From Cheiracanthium punctorium (lineage: Eukaryota > Arthropoda > Arachnida > Araneae > Cheiracanthiidae): a DNA stretch of 64,000 bases. The stretch lies in the NCBI GenBank assembly GCA_038373885.1, contig JAWZYV010012538.1:62001-126000 (forward strand). The letters run 5' to 3'. This document shows, in pieces, positions 31,678 to 42,900 of the stretch. Positions within the stretch are counted from its first letter, which is position 1. The number at the start of each line of letters is the position of its first letter. A program made the translations under genes and the position numbers. Below the pieces are notes generated by a model. It had not been told where the DNA came from. It saw nothing but the letters and a program-made list of their open reading frames with translations, and ran no database searches.

Positions 31678-32266
31678 AAGACCAATGTGCCCTAAGCGTC
31701 TGTACACGGTCTGCCTTGAAACTGTCGTACTGGTACCTGAAGAGAGCTGACGAGACAGGTCTGATGCTGTACTCCGTCTGTTTCTTTTGGCAGTAACTGC
31801 CAAATAGCGGTCCTCATTCGGCGTTGTAACTCGGGGGCGACCTGTGCTGCAACGTCTACTCACATTACAATCATCTTGGAATCGTTGCCAAAGCCTGGAG
31901 ATGACACTCTGGGCGATTCCAAGTTCCTCGGATACTTCCAGCTGAGTACGTCCACATTCCAGTCGTCCGATAATTCTGCCACGTAAAACATCATCCAAAT
32001 GCCTCCTTTGTGCTATAACTATGCGGTTTTTGCACTGAAAGGCTTTCACAGCGCTTGTGAACAATTTTACTTCTTTGCCACCATTCCTTACATACCCCTC
32101 TCTTACACTCTCGTCATTGTGACGTACCATCCACGCCATCTGGTGGTTTCCTGTAATTTGCATATTCTTCTTCAAGATGTGTGTGATCATTCCACAGGTG
32201 AAATTTTTATTTTAGAGATCAATTTCTGTGTGATTTTGAATTATCCTTAATTTATGGACATGAGTG
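31678..32266 (-). pseudogene. Tc1-like transposon, 5' part only
   Basis: The minus-strand ORF encodes a paired-type HTH pair: GRIIGRLECGRTQLEVSEEL, GIAQSVISRLWQRFQDD, the GRPR hinge, and a second HTH ending TVYRRLGHIGLY. The frame then runs into the LINE fragment, so the DDE catalytic part is absent. The outer end reads CACTCATGTCCATAAATTAAGG next to a TA at 32267-32268, a likely terminal inverted repeat with TA target. N-terminal DNA-binding part only; no activity. Confidence 0.78.
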
Positions 32267-32268
32267 TA

Positions 32269-33598
32269 TTTTAATACAATTATAAATATTAATTGATTGT
32301 TATTGAATATTAATTACTCTACTTCAAATATTGATTGTAGTAAAAATACTAATTGATGATTTCATAATTGCACACATTGTGAAATATTATAATAGTAACT
32401 TTTAAGAAATATTATCAACATCTTTTATAAAGGAAAAGAGAATGGAAAAGTAGTTTTATTACATATCTAATACTTCCAAATCATAATTCTTGCTGTTATA
32501 ATATCAAAATTCTAAATTATCAATCTGTACCAAAAATTAGAACTTTTCTTAATTTCTTCATGGCTTGTAAGTTTCTAATCCCCAACTGTGTAATCCACAA
32601 ATACCATCCACCATTCATTTCAAATGTAAACAAATAATTTTACATTGTATTTTTTCTTCATAGAGTGACTACTTATGAGTTTTCAGTTTTTGTCGAAAGT
32701 AAAATGTGGCCTGTATTGATATGAAAATTGGGCAGGAAATAAGCTCGTTTGAAGAAAGCCTTATAAAACTTTTTCAATTATGGACTTTGTAAGATGACTG
32801 GGAATTCTGCATATGTACTGTAACAGACTGTGCAATATGACAAGATTATAAGCTTACCCAATTTAGAGATGTGTTATTACGAGTTGTTAAAATTACGGTA
32901 CTCATGGTTAGCATTTACTTTCTGAAGTAGATTATTGATTTGTAAATAATTCATAAAGTATAGAAGATCAAACAAGTAGAAAACCTAATAAAAATAAAAT
33001 ACATGTATAAATTTAAAAAAATTGAAAGTATACTTTTCTTAATCATACCTTTGATCTTTAGGAAATGAGACATATTTTTGCAACAGATGTCTTGACATTG
33101 CATTAGACACTTGTTTAATGCAGTTGCTAACACTTGTTTGGGATAGCAGAATGTGAAAATCATTTCCAATTTTTCTTTGATAGCATCCAAATGCAAAAAA
33201 AATTCAATGCACACAAAAGGGGAATTTCCGACAGTGTTTCAGATATCGGAATGTTCCCAAGAGCATCATGGTAGACCAAATCGACGAGAATGTGACGTCA
33301 TGAGTGTGAAAAGGTTTATTTATCCGCTTCGGAAGGGTTTCTGAAAAGATTGTGCTAGGTCCCCTGATTCTGTTTTTAGCTTCAGTTTGGGTGTTTTCAT
33401 ATTGTCACCATTCACAAGGAGTGAAGCTGGATAAGATGATTGGTGACAAAGTTTCAAGTTCAAAGTCAACAGTGTGTACCTATATTGCTTTATCACGATG
33501 CAAGGATATTCAAGAACTCTTATTTAATCAAGGCTTAAAATATAAAAAAAACTTAAAGCCTTGAAATTAAGTATTAGAGAAAGAAGAGTTCCAGTAAA
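32269..33598. other. AT-rich region, no gene seen
   Basis: Long AT-rich stretch with several short frames. A GC-richer patch at 33215-33345 is open for about 40 codons (CSQEHHGRPNRRECDVMSVK) but I do not recognise it and it has no start or splice support. Confidence 0.3.
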
Positions 33599-33600
33599 TA

Positions 33601-34717
33601 CAGTCAACTCCAGTTATAGTGAACCCGGATAAAGAGAACTTTTGGCTATATTGAATGCAAATTGTTAGTCCCGATTCACTTACATTAGAAAATGTGCATA
33701 GCATTTTTCAGTTTTAGTAAACATGACTGTGGTTATAGTGAACCTAAAAACTGAACTTCAAAAATTCTGTAAATGGCAGAGATGAAGTTTTCCAATGTCT
33801 ACATTCTCAAAGGTTTCTACATTGCAATCGATAAATACACAGAGAGATTATCAAACATCTGTTCCGAAATACAGGGGAACAATAGTGCACTAGAGAAAGG
33901 GCTTTTAGACTGTTGACCGCTGTGAAACCAGGAATTTATTCATTGCAGTGATGCTTACTAATCTTTAGATCTTTAATTCCCTTGCAAAATAGCCCAAGTG
34001 TTGTGGTGTATTCCTCCCCGTACTCCATTTGTTCAATACCCCCAAATACCTTGGTGCTTAAAGATAAGCTCATCTTTTCCTCCCTGCATGAAAGCCTGTT
34101 ACACCCACACTTCCACAATGAAGAAGGTAGCAGTGACAATTAAAAAAAAAAAAAAAAAAATACAAAATTTTTCATTCTCATTTTTGATCAGAAAGAAAAG
34201 ACTCCAAGCGCTTCAATCCAATTCATCAAACTGTGCCCCTCCTAATTGTATTCACACTTGCTATCCGGCGACGTCTTAAAAAGAGGATTAAATGCTTATT
34301 CGGTTAGAATCAATAGCGTTTTTTGGCTAATCAGTACTTAACAAAAAGTAGGGTACATTTCGTGGTGAACAAAAATGGACATTTCTCTCGTCCTTGAAAG
34401 ATTGCATTTTCCATTCCTGGTGCATTAGCACAGGTTAAGGATTACCACTGCTCGCTATTGCTTGATTGGCTATTGCACTTTCCGGTCAATTGAATGGAAT
34501 CTCCAAATTATTGTAGCATTTAAGAGTAATAAGACATAAATACGATTAATTATGTGTTATTAACACAAATATTCGGTGCGGGTATAAAACACTATTTTTT
34601 ACTTATGTATATAATGCATTCCTTGCTCATATGGGGACACTTCGCTTATAGTGAACTTCGTATATAGTGAACGAAATTCGCCGGTCCCCGGAGGTTCACT
34701 ATAACTGGAGTTGACTG
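33601..34717. mobile_element. Non-autonomous pogo/Tigger-like element
   Basis: Both ends carry CAGTCAACTCCAGTTATAGT continued by GAACC, a perfect 25-bp inverted repeat. TA lies immediately outside each end (33599-33600 and 34718-34719). The motif TATAGTGAAC also occurs near 33731, 34649 and 34664, probably extra transposase-binding sites. No transposase ORF is present inside the 1117 bp. The end sequence and TA target fit the pogo/Tigger branch of Tc1/mariner. Confidence 0.88.
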
Positions 34718-34719
34718 TA

Positions 34720-35362
34720 GTTCTTTTAGATGTTCTCTGTTGCATTGTGTTGACTATTACATGAAATATAAGAATTAGCTTTTGCCTGCGGCTTCCCTCA
34801 CTTTAAGTAGAGATAAAACAGGGAAATCATGAGGTTTGCATTTTGGGGCGGACCACTATTTACAACAGATTAATTGTCATAAAATATAAAAAATACAAAT
34901 GTACACATAATGAAATGATTACCTCTTTATTACACTGTAGCAAGGTATTTTGAATTAGAGTTGATACAGAGAAGAAACTCCATCTAGACATAACTTACAA
35001 TTCCATATGCAGGGGTGCCCATCCTCAGTCTTGAGTAAACCTCCCACCCCCTATTAATATTAAAAACTTATCATTCTGGAGAGTTTTACGCGTCTGATCA
35101 AAAAAATTTTCAGGTGTATTTTTCCCCGTTAATCTTCAAAGTATTATGTAACTTGCAGTTTGAAGAGATTTAATTAACGACTCAACACTTACATAAATAA
35201 AAAATCGGCCATAAAATTCAAATTTTTTAAGACTACTTATGTGGAAAATTCAATATTTTGAACATACATTATTTTATTGTTTTATCTTTTCTTTATTAGT
35301 TTTAACAATCTTCTTAATGAAGCCATGTACTTTTGTAATAGCTTTGGTCATAGCATTACACC
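34720..35362. other. Intergenic, no gene seen
   Basis: AT-rich between two complete non-autonomous elements. No coding or structural feature noted apart from the left target repeat of the next element. Confidence 0.3.
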
Positions 35363-36117
35363 TAGGGAATGCAATTCCGTACTGTTTTTCGTCCTGTGGG
35401 ATTTCGGGATTGAGATTCTTTGATCCTGCAATCCTACAGGATTGACATTTCATTTATCTAGGACTTCATTTCAACAGAGAAAAGTAGAAAAAAAAAAAAA
35501 AAAAAAAGATTTTAAGCACTATGAAATTTATATTTAATAATAATAATTAATCTTATCTGATAATTAATACAATAACTTACAGAAATATGAAAATATAACC
35601 ATGATGCTCAGAATAATATACTAAGTTATGTCTCCAATGAATCATTTCCTAGTCTAGATTTAATTTTAAGAAAATAATTAAAAGTGTGGATTATATAAAA
35701 AAATTAAAAACTAAAATGAAAACTTTTTATAATTAATTGGTGACTTTTTGCTAAGGGATAAAATAGTATGAAATATTTCAGTTCATTTGGAGAAAGAGAA
35801 TTTCTCAAAAAATTTAGATTACAATGCTTAGATTTAGATGTTCGATCCGGACTCCCATTGGAAGATAAAAAAAAATTAAACTTTGAATTAAAATTTGTAA
35901 TTATTGATTCATTTATTGTTAGATTAACAGACATAAATATGCAAAACATTTCAGCCTAGTGATTTGGAAAACAGCGTGAAATTGTAATAAAAAGTAATTT
36001 TTTTCTCAGCGTCAATCCCGCAGGATTACAATCCTAATCCCGCGGGACTAGTCCCGAAAACATTTGTGCGGGATCCTGCAGGATCCCGTTCCCGCGGGAT
36101 CAGGATTGCATTCCCTA
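35363..36117. mobile_element. Non-autonomous hAT element with palindromic ends
   Basis: The ends read TAGGGAATGCAAT and its reverse complement. The flanks ATTACACC (35355-35362) and ATTACACA (36118-36125) are an 8-bp duplication with one mismatch. Near the right end are perfect palindromes at 36043-36056 (14 bp) and 36069-36088 (20 bp, CGGGATCC type). Related GGGATT/AATCC motifs lie near the left end. The AT-rich 755-bp body encodes nothing recognisable. Confidence 0.82.
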
Positions 36118-36125
36118 ATTACACA

Positions 36126-37550
36126 CCACCCCCCCCCCCCATTTCCCCCAAGATGAGCAAATTGAAAAAAATTGGCATCAGATCTTTTTATACATTATGA
36201 TCGTTTGTGGGGTCGGACACCTGACCAGGGTGCAGTAATTCCCAGCCCCCTTGATAAATCTACCTTTTTTCATAGTAAAAAGTTACAACACCCCATATGC
36301 TGCATACAAGTTCTGTTCACAAGTGGGAAAACACACCAAACTTTCACCAACATGCAGTGTAACTGATATATACTACATAGGTGATTAATGTTGCGTACTT
36401 TTGGTTTAAAAATTCTTGTCATAATATCAACAAATAAGTGAAATTAACACAGGAAAGATGCATCATAAATGAAAAATAGAAAAGGGTGCTGAATTTTGAA
36501 TAATTAGATGTAATCTTAATAATGTAAGAAGCAAGTTCATATCATGCAGCATTGCTTACAAAATTATGCAACTTAAAAAAAAAGATTCTTTTGAAAAGGA
36601 AAATATACTAAGGACAAATGGCTGCCTACAGTGTTCAATAAACCTATTTAAAAAGCAAAAGAATACAAGTAATCTGGAATTTAATAATTGTGTCATAGTA
36701 TAAATAATATGCCGGGTATTTTTTCAAGTTTTGAACTAAGTTGCAGGAAACATAAAATCAGAGTGTGTGGATATAAAAGGGTGCTTTAATTCTCAAATGA
36801 CCTTTAAAAACTGTGTGATTATGTCATAAAAAAACTTCACACTAGTTTAAGGGTTAAATTTCGGACAAAAGAATTGCAGTAGCTTTATTTTAAAATTGTA
36901 ATTACCACATTCATTATATAAAATTTATTGTAAAATTAAGTGCCTAGTGCTATAATTGTTAATGAAAAAAAAGTACAGAAACTTTAAATGATTGAAATTG
37001 ATTAAATGATGGAGAGACATTTTGAAAATTACTTACATGGGAAGAAAAAAAGGAAATATTCTTTCTATCTTTTAGCTGAGGTTATGAAACGTAGACTGAA
37101 TTACAATTGGGTACAAAACATTTCAACTTCATTTTATTAAATTAAGACACAATTTTAATTTAAGTTAATAGTTAAATTAAAATTCAGAAAATAAAAATGT
37201 GAAACTTCTGCCATGCAATTGTCGCTGGAACAGTGTTTACACTCCGTGTTTTCACTCGCTACCGCTAGCATCGCTGCACGTTACTAGATTTCCAATGTTT
37301 ATACAATTGAAACTTACTTGGGGTACCAAAAATACAGTAAGCAGCTATGGAGAGTGTCCATTCCTATAATAAACCTTCATGCCTAACAATATCGCATCAA
37401 ATTCAGAAACCTGCTTATGATGTCAGAAATTTAGCATCGCAAGGCGATCTCGCGCCAAATAGATTACGATGTCTCGTTCTAAGGACAAAATTTTAATATC
37501 AGAAAGTGATGTTGGGTCAATGTTACTATGATATTCTTATAATATGACCG
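36126..37550. other. AT-rich region, no gene seen
   Basis: Includes a C-run at 36129-36140. No coding feature. The missing C-terminal part of the hAT relic to the right would be expected here but I could not find it. Confidence 0.3.
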
Positions 37551-38720
37551 AACAAATCCTGATCAAATCCATGTTTGGCCAATCATTTGCCAAATGGTCG
37601 TGCTCCTTGGGAAATTCTAAGTACAACTTCGTGAATTCACTGTTCATAATATCCCAGCATTGTTTGCATAGTATGCGAAGGATCATCAAAGCATGCTTCT
37701 GTTAAATATGCTTCCAGCGGCTCATATTGTTCAAGCACCCTATCAATGCATTTTTTAACAGAAAGCCATATTGTCGTTGTAGAAGAAAGGGATTTTGTGG
37801 ATTTCTACATAAAAGAATTCTTGGAATTCCTGAAACGCCAATTTTCATCCATAGCTCCTGCTAAAATGCAATCCTAGGTTTCGCAAGAAGTCTTCCTCAG
37901 TTCTGGGCAACTTCATGCATGCTTTAGAAGCTGCTAGATGGTTCATATGGCACGAGCATTTTATGCATGCCATTCCTGGACACTCTTTAAGCAAATGGGA
38001 GAACACAGTTGTGCTCTCCTACCATTACATTTGGAGTGTCAGAGCTAAATCCAAGCACTTTAGCTGATCCACTTTTCCCTTCGACCATGTCAAAAAGACA
38101 TGTTTTTAACTCTTTTATCAATAAAAATGGAAGTCAACGCACATTGTTTTGCAGCCGCTTGGTCGGTTGTTTCATCCATTACAATAGAAAAAAAATGTCC
38201 TGGAATTCTCTTACATATATATTCTCTAGAAAGGTTTTTCCAATAACTGTCTTGATGATTTTCGTGGTTTTACTCCTCTTAGATGCTACTCATGCAGCAA
38301 TTTTATTGTCTGGAAAAATGCTTTTGCAGGGTGGACACCAACGTATCAATGACAGTAAAGGGCAGATTATGTTCTGCAATAAAAGCTGCCATCTTAATTT
38401 CAGCCCTCTTGACATCATCTGTTGTCTGGCAATTACGGACAACGTTAACAATATTATTAGAGGACAAAAAATCTTTCTGGTTCTTCTTGTGTTTTTTTTT
38501 TATTCTTTGTGCCTCATAAGTTTAGACTTATGGGCAGTTATAGTGCAGTTGCAAACTTTACAGTGGACCAATTCTGAACAATTTCGGACAGTTTGGCTCT
38601 TCTGTAGCCAGTTTTTAAAGCATTCCAATTTCAGCTATCCGTCGTGGAACTTATTTACGTTGCTCCTCTTGTTTTTCTTTACTTTTTTATTTTCATTTCT
38701 ATCTACTATTGATTTGTCTT
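37550..38720 (-). pseudogene. Decayed hAT transposase with BED-type zinc finger
   Basis: Minus-strand pieces in several frames follow the order of a hAT protein. A BED-like finger lies at about 38505-38625 (W-L, C-x2-C, H-K-S-x-L-M-R-H). Then come KMAAFIAEHNLPFTVID, KRIPGHFFSIVMDETTD with the first catalytic Asp, GFSSDTPNVMVGEHN with the second, and an EQYEPLEAY region near 37730. At least six stops or frameshifts separate them and the C-terminal dimerisation part is missing. The long plus-strand frame across 38009-38722 is a shadow. Confidence 0.75.
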
Positions 38721-38759
38721 GATGTTCTTCATCCATAGACAAATTCTTTATTACGGTTT

Positions 38760-39536
38760 ACAGATTTTTTCAACCAGTTAGTTAAAAAATTTCTTCCTGC
38801 CTTCAGATTTAAAATATACATGTACTCAGGAAAAAAAATTCCGGCAAAAAGTTAAAGTTGCTTTGTCACTGAACAGACCTAAAAAACTAGAATTATTTTT
38901 CCTCCAAGCAACATTAAAAAATCAAACTTCCTTTTTTAACTCCCACTTTTCTAAGCTGAGACATTTGGTCTCAAGTACGCAATCAGCGGTGACATGATAA
39001 ATAAATAAAAAGCAAGAGCTAGAAATTCATGTATGCATTCATCTGTAGGCAATAGAGGAGGAGTGAATCCTTTGGGAAATCTATACTACCCTGTATTCCC
39101 ATGCAATAATTATCAAATAGAAATAGTACTAACAAAGTACTTTTTATCGTAAAGGAAACATAACCTTTTACTTACAAGGAGGCGGAAATGAACTCCGGAT
39201 CCAATTTCATCCCCTGACCCTTGTAAAAATCATCCCTAATAAATATGCGGAAGAATCATACAGGCAATATATTTCTAACCCAGAAACCAGCACCTCACTC
39301 AATGTGTTAAATACATACACAAAATAAAAAGATGTTAATACATACTATCACTTTGTTTTCATTTAAATATGCAGGTTAAAGAAAAGTTACTAAAATCTCA
39401 ACAAATTTCCTTTGAACCTATAAAACACAATAAATTTATATTCACTTAACACTGACTTCTGTAAGACAACACAAGTGTGTCAAGTTGTGGGAGTTACACA
39501 TGCATATAGAGCATATCCAATTTTCAGTTTCCCATA
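38760..39536. other. Intergenic, no gene seen
   Basis: AT-rich DNA to the left of the BEL element. No coding feature recognised. It ends with the 5-bp target repeat ATGTC. Confidence 0.3.
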
Positions 39537-39541
39537 ATGTC

Positions 39542-39796
39542 TGTTGAGGAACGTGTATACTCAATGGTTGTAACGGTGCCTTATTGGAAATGTTTGTGGC
39601 AACAATAATAATATCTTGGAATTTTGAGTTTTTTCCGTGATGTTATTCCTTTTATGCTTATCGTTATAAAAGGTGTGAAAAGTGTTAAAATAAAAACTGA
39701 CGTTGCGATTAAAAGCGTTGTTATTTAAAAAGGTTTCTTTTGTGTCCATTTCATCCGTCAATAAAATAAACGAACCAGAAAATCTAATTTTCAACA
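39542..39796 (+). repeat. BEL/Pao 5' LTR
   Basis: Starts TGTTGAGG and ends TTTTCAACA. ATAAAA-type motifs near 39690 and 39761 are candidates for the core promoter and polyadenylation signal. Identical to the 3' LTR. Confidence 0.95.
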
Positions 39797-39798
39797 AG

Positions 39799-39817
39799 TG
39801 GCGTCCGCCACAGGACG
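39799..39817 (+). promoter_or_regulatory. Primer-binding site
   Basis: TGGCGTCCGCCACAGGACG begins two bases after the LTR. TGG plus the ACAGGAC part resembles the binding sites complementary to arthropod tRNA-Arg 3' ends; the exact tRNA is inferred. Confidence 0.6.
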
Positions 39818-39914
39818 AAATGGCGATCTAAAGGAAACGAAACAACGGTTGCACCTTAAAGCTATAAGCAAGTAAGTTCAGTAACTGAATATACTATTGT
39901 GAAAGTTTTTAAAT

Positions 39915-42900
39915 ATGGAAAATTTATTACGAAAGCGTAAGCCCTTAAGGCAGTCATTTACAAATGCTGCCAATGCTTTAGAAGCAGAGATTCGGAAAGA
40001 TGACATAGATGTTGATCAACTCCGAGTATTGAACTCGCAGTTAGAAAGTAAATTCAATAAACTAGATGAAGTTCAGTCAGAAATCTCTGATATTTTGCTG
40101 AAATCTGAAAACGAAAACGAGTATTTGACTGATTTTGAGACTAATGAAACATATCACGATAAATACATCAGTTTAAAAACAAAAGTAGAAAGTAAAATAG
40201 CGAATTCCATTCCTGTAGTTATACCTGGAATTCTAGAAAATTCTACAAAGAGAAATTTTAAACTCCCGAAGTTGGAGCTTCAAAAATTTAATGGGGAAAC
40301 CCGAAATTGGTTAGGATTTTGGGGACAATTTAAGAAAATAGATGAAGATGTAAATATAGATGATGACGATAAATTCCAGTACTTATTGCAGGCTACTGTC
40401 ATTGGTTCCCCAGCAAGAGAGCTCATAGATAGTTATCCTCCCTCAGGTGCAAATTATAAAGAGGCTATCAAACAGCTAAAATCCAGGTTTGCTCGCGACG
40501 AATTACTGGTAGAAATCTACGTTCGCGAACTCTTACGATTGGTTTTAGCTCAAGCAGCGAAAGATGGAAGTATGACTCTATCCAATTTATATGATAAGTT
40601 AGAAACTCAACTGAGAGCTTTGGAGACGTTAGGGGTAAAAAGTGAAATTTATGCAGCGATGCTGTACCCTCTAGTAGAGTCTACACTACCGGAAGAAATA
40701 CTGAGGGCATGGGAGCGATCTCGTCAGCGTAAAGAAAGTAACGCACATACTGAAAACTTAGAAAATTTATTGAATTTTCTACGTATTGAAGTTGAGAGTG
40801 AAGAGCGCCTTCATTTGGCACGTACAGGCTTTTCTACTATAGACAAAGTTGGCTCTGTTCCAGCCACAGCTGCCTGTATTTATACAGGAGACTCAAAGAA
40901 GAAACCAGTTCAATCTTGCATATGGTGTGATAAGGAAACACATAGTTCCTCCGAGTGCTTTAAGTTGCACAATCTCTCACTGGAGGATAAGAAAAATTTA
41001 CTAAGGAAGAAAAAGGCTTGCTTTAACTGTTTAAAAGTTGGCCACGGTTCCAAAAAGTGTAAAAGTTCTGTGAAATGTTTATTTTGTAACAAACGTCATG
41101 TGACGGTGATGTGCAGAGAATTAAAAGGTTCTAGAAATCCTAAAAGGGAACAACCTAAACTTTCCAATGAAACGAGTGAAACATTGTTGTCTAACCCAAA
41201 AATGCAAACAACACTTCTGCCAACTATAGTGGTGAAGATTGTTCATAATGGGAAAACAGAACTTGTGAGAGCACTTTTTGACAGTGGTTCACAGAGATCT
41301 TACGTACGGAAAGACATAGTAAGGAGACTAGGTTTAAATCCGTCAGATCAGGAGACTTTAAGTCACAATCTGTTTGGAGGAGTTGAAACGGAGTTTCAGG
41401 CACATGGAATTTTTTATATAGAGATACGAAGTATGGACGATGAATTTAAATACGAATTATCGGTTCTAGATAAAGACAAAATTTGCGGATACATTCCAAG
41501 GGTGAAATTCAAACATATAAGTTCCTTACTTCGGAAATATAAGATTAAAATTAATGATTCTAGAAGAGATGCTCCAGAGATCGGATTGTTAATAGGAGCA
41601 GATTATTCTGGGCAATTGATGAAAAATAATGTCCTTCAGATCGATAGAAACCTCATTGCTATTGAAACAAAGCTCGGTTGGACACTACAAGGCCCGGTGA
41701 ATAATCAGGCTACCTTGCTCGATACCGTCGGACTTTGCTATTTAGATCTCACTGAACTTTGGAATCTAGAGACAATTGGCATAAAAGATCCGGTAGAAGT
41801 AAAGACAAAAGAGGATTTAGATGCTGAAACTGTCAAATACTTTCAAGAAAATATCAAAGTAATCGAAGGCAATAGATATGAAGTCTGTTTGCCTTGGAAG
41901 GATAGCCATCGGATTCTTGGCGATAACAAAGCAATAGCGGAGAAGAGGCTTATCTCTAATACCCGAAGACTTCAGAAAATAGGATATTTTGGAGAATACG
42001 ATGTTGCTATCAAAAGCTGGCAAGAGGAAGGTATAATAGAAATAGCTCCAAATAATGGTGCTACGGGTCACTATTTAGCTCATCAAGCGGTAATCAAGAA
42101 TTCCAGTCTGACTACAAAGATTCGACCTGTTTTCGATGCGTCGTTAAAGGATGAAGATGGTAATTCCTTAAATGCTTGTCTTGAAAAAGGACCTAATATG
42201 ATAGAAAGCCTTCCAAACCTTTTGATGCAATTCCGACAACGTGCAATTGGTGTTACCGCTGACATAAGAAAGGCTTTTCTGCAAATTAGCTTGTGTGCTA
42301 AGGACAGAGACTTCTTGAAATTCCTATGGTGGAAGGATACTAGTCGAAACGAAATAGTTACCTATAGGCACTGTCGTGTTCCATTCGGCCTTTCCTCAAG
42401 CCCATTCTTGTTGGGAGCAACAATTTCCCACCATTTGGATAATGCTCCGCAGGATTTAAGAGGAACAGCGGTTAGATTAAAGACGTCATTCTATGTCGAC
42501 AACTGTGTTGCCAGTTTCGAAACAGAAGAGGAAGTCGTCACATTCAAAGAAGAATCTCGAACTCTGATGTCTTCAGGAGGGTTTGACCTTAGAGGGTGGA
42601 TTGCTGCACCGTTCAGAAGCATGAGCATGACTTCCGATCAAAAGATCGTTTCAATTCTAGGGCTCTCATGGGACACTGAAAGTGATGAAATTTATTGCAG
42701 TTTACCCCCTTTGACCTTTTCTGAGAATGTCCATACAAAGAGATCTCTGTTGTCAGTTTCACAAAGGATCTTCGACCCTATAGGATTTACTAGTCCGACA
42801 ACGTTAATTCCAAAACTGATTCTGCAAAAAACATGGAAGATGAAACTTTCCTGGGATGAAAATCTTCCACAAAACATAGAGAAGGAGTTTCAAGCTTGGC

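Noticed and set aside
33215..33345. Open patch with charged residues
   Set aside because: No start, no splice sites and no family resemblance; too short to call.
38009..38722. A 237-codon plus-strand frame
   Set aside because: It is hydrophobic, low-complexity and antiparallel to a recognisable hAT transposase relic; it is a shadow of the minus strand.
39561..39797. A 78-codon minus-strand frame, repeated identically at 45218-45454
   Set aside because: It lies in the BEL LTRs and is identical only because the LTRs are identical.
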